A stretch of 7,330 bases of DNA from assembly GCA_021810175.1 (NCBI GenBank), contig JAJZJJ010000134.1, positions 1 to 7,330 of the forward strand, given 5' to 3'. Position numbers and translations under genes: made by a program. The notes under the pieces are model-generated. The model searched no databases and had not been told where the DNA came from. It saw only the letters and a list, made by a program, of their open reading frames with translations. Shown piece after piece: positions 6,211 to 7,330 of this stretch; the first letter of the stretch is position 1, and each line of letters opens with the position of its first letter. The DNA is from Acidobacteriota bacterium. Lineage in GTDB: Bacteria; Acidobacteriota; Terriglobia; Terriglobales; Acidobacteriaceae.

Positions 6211-7215
6211 TCAACGTCCCTCTTCCATCACCGCAAACCGCTCCGCAATCAGGCGCGGAACCAGCTTGTACGGATCTTCCCTTCGCTGCTCCACCTTCGC
6301 CGCATACTCTTCAATCTCCGCTGGCGAAAACCCATGCTGGTGCACCTCTCTCAGTAGCGCTGCCCGCATCATCTCCACAATGCGCTCGCGCCAGTACCGC
6401 CGCCGCCTTGCCGCCAGCCTGCCACCTTCACTCAGCCACTCGTGCATCCGGTCAATTGCGGCGACCAGTTCCTCAATGCCCTGCCCGGCTGTCGCCACCG
6501 TCTTCACCATCGGTGGAACCCACTCGTCCTCGGCGCTGTGTTTCATCGCCAGCGACTGCATCGCGCGTACTTCCTTCTCCACGCGCTCCGCGCCTTCCCG
6601 ATCGGCCTTGTTAATCACGAAGATATCCGCAATCTCCATGATCCCGGCCTTGATGCTTTGCACGTCATCGCCCATGCCCGGCACCAGCACCACAATCGTC
6701 ACATCAGCCAGCCGGACAATATCCACCTCATCCTGCCCCACGCCGACCGTCTCGATCAGCACCTTCTGCTTGCCGCTCGCCTCCAGAACCGTCACGGCAT
6801 CTGCCGTTGTCTGCGCCAGACCGCCCAGCGCGCCACGCGTCGCCATGCTGCGCACGTACATCCCCGCATCACTCAGCCGCTCGGCCATGCGGATCCGGTC
6901 GCCCAGAATCGCTCCGCCTGTAAACGGGCTTGTCGGATCTACCGCCAGCACACCCACCGTCTCTTCGCGCTCGCGATATCTCCGCGCCAGCCGGTCCACC
7001 AGCGTGCTCTTGCCGGCACCAGGCGAGCCCGTCACCCCAATCCGCAACGCATCGCCCGCATACCGGAAGCAAGCGGAAAGCACCTCCACGGCCCCCGGCG
7101 CATCGTCTTCCACCAGGGAAATCGCCCGCGCCAGCGCGCGCGCATCCCCCGCGCGAACCCGATCCACCACTGCTGCAACGGCCTCTGCCGAAATTTCCGT
7201 TTGTAATCCCGTCAT
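6211..7215 (-). CDS. meaB: MeaB/ArgK-type G3E GTPase, methylmalonyl-CoA mutase chaperone
   Basis: A 334-residue P-loop GTPase that protects and reloads the adenosylcobalamin cofactor of methylmalonyl-CoA mutase. Motifs are complete: Walker A GSPGAGKST at 63-71, the DPTSPFTGGAILGDRIRM segment at 93-110 that is diagnostic for MeaB/ArgK, the ETVGVGQDEVD switch region at 155-165, and NKAD at 202-205 for guanine recognition. The N-terminal helical segment and the Arg-rich C-terminal helices (after about 265), used for dimerisation, are both present, so the protein looks intact. The older name ArgK (arginine/ornithine transport kinase) is considered a misannotation in this family. The ATG at 7215 is only 3 nt after the stop of an upstream gene, with no good SD, so it probably depends on coupled translation. 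The epimerase gene follows after 2 nt. The mutase itself is not visible here; the upstream tail does not look like a mutase C-terminus. Confidence 0.95.
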   Translation of the reverse strand: MTGLQTEISAEAVAAVVDRVRAGDARALARAISLVEDDAPGAVEVLSACFRYAGDALRIGVTGSPGAGKSTLVDRLARRYREREETVGVLAVDPTSPFTGGAILGDRIRMAERLSDAGMYVRSMATRGALGGLAQTTADAVTVLEASGKQKVLIETVGVGQDEVDIVRLADVTIVVLVPGMGDDVQSIKAGIMEIADIFVINKADREGAERVEKEVRAMQSLAMKHSAEDEWVPPMVKTVATAGQGIEELVAAIDRMHEWLSEGGRLAARRRRYWRERIVEMMRAALLREVHQHGFSPAEIEEYAAKVEQRREDPYKLVPRLIAERFAVMEEGR

Positions 7216-7218
7216 GCC

Positions 7219-7330
7219 TTAGCCATTACGCCACTTGTGCACGGCCACTCCGCCGTTCACGCGATTCTGCAGAAACCTGTCAAAGAACATGTACGGGTGA
7301 GCCGGCTCCAGCGCGCTCACCTTGTCCAGT
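7219..7330 (-). CDS. C-terminal end of an unidentified protein upstream of meaB
   Basis: An open frame runs in from the right edge and ends with TAA at 7221-7219. It yields 36 residues beginning LDKVSALEPAHPYMFFDRFL and ending VAVHKWRNG. The other minus-strand frame that I translated is interrupted by a stop. The stop lies 3 nt before the meaB start, which fits the compact operon arrangement, and codon use looks like that of its neighbours. I do not recognise the family. The fragment has no cobalamin-binding or mutase motif, although a methylmalonyl-CoA mutase gene might have been expected here. Too short to assign a function. Confidence 0.6.
   Translation of the reverse strand, partial: LDKVSALEPAHPYMFFDRFLQNRVNGGVAVHKWRNG

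Noticed and set aside
6209..6214. TTG at 6214 as the start of mce, overlapping the meaB stop
   Set aside because: It lies 3 nt from the SD-like GAGGG, while the ATG at 6208 lies at 9 nt. The two extra residues add nothing conserved.
5594..7222. Very long plus-strand open frame (542 codons) opposite meaB, mce and tsaB
   Set aside because: Its translation is Ser/Arg/Pro/Thr-rich low-complexity sequence without a domain, and it runs antisense to three genes with complete conserved motifs. It is a product of GC-rich codon bias on the opposite strand.
1..7330. Mobile elements, CRISPR arrays, tRNA/rRNA genes or a defence island
   Set aside because: I saw no transposase or integrase motif, no regularly spaced direct repeats and no tRNA-like cloverleaf. 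All space is occupied by recognisable or well-supported chromosomal genes with similar composition.

Overview
The window is GC-rich, densely packed bacterial chromosome with almost everything on the minus strand. The only convincing plus-strand gene lies at 1100-1606. The gene set, the 4-bp start/stop overlaps and a degenerate aspartate-semialdehyde-dehydrogenase-like gene beside psd/pssA suggest a heterotrophic soil-type bacterium. An acidobacterium (Terriglobales-like) is my best guess, but it rests on recall of gene content, not on a marker gene.

Layout from left to right: (1) 1-1008, minus: the N-terminal 336 residues of a Tat-exported glycoside hydrolase family 9 enzyme (endoglucanase type), cut by the window edge. 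(2) 1009-1099: a divergent intergenic region. (3) 1100-1606, plus: a UPF0303/heme-degrading-domain protein. (4) 4226 down to 1652, minus: a translationally coupled cluster psd - pssA - ASADH-like gene. Psd and PssA make phosphatidylethanolamine from CDP-diacylglycerol and serine. The third protein keeps the ASADH fold signatures but appears to have lost every catalytic residue. (5) 4227-4358: intergenic, with a perfect 12-bp inverted repeat upstream of psd. (6) 4577-4359, minus: a small YdcH/DUF465 coiled-coil protein with a near-ideal ribosome binding site and its own candidate promoter. (7) 7330 down to 4645, minus: a tight run made of an unidentified C-terminal tail, meaB, mce, tsaB and rimI. 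MeaB (chaperone GTPase of methylmalonyl-CoA mutase) and Mce (methylmalonyl-CoA epimerase) belong to propionyl-CoA/methylmalonyl-CoA metabolism. TsaB (tRNA t6A synthesis) and RimI (N-terminal acetyltransferase) form the common translation-linked pair.

Overall this is mostly housekeeping chromosome. I see no mobile element, CRISPR array, tRNA, rRNA or obvious defence system. The items most worth a second look are the ASADH-like pseudoenzyme coupled to phospholipid synthesis, the inverted repeat in front of psd, and the Tat-type (rather than Sec-type) signal on the GH9 enzyme.
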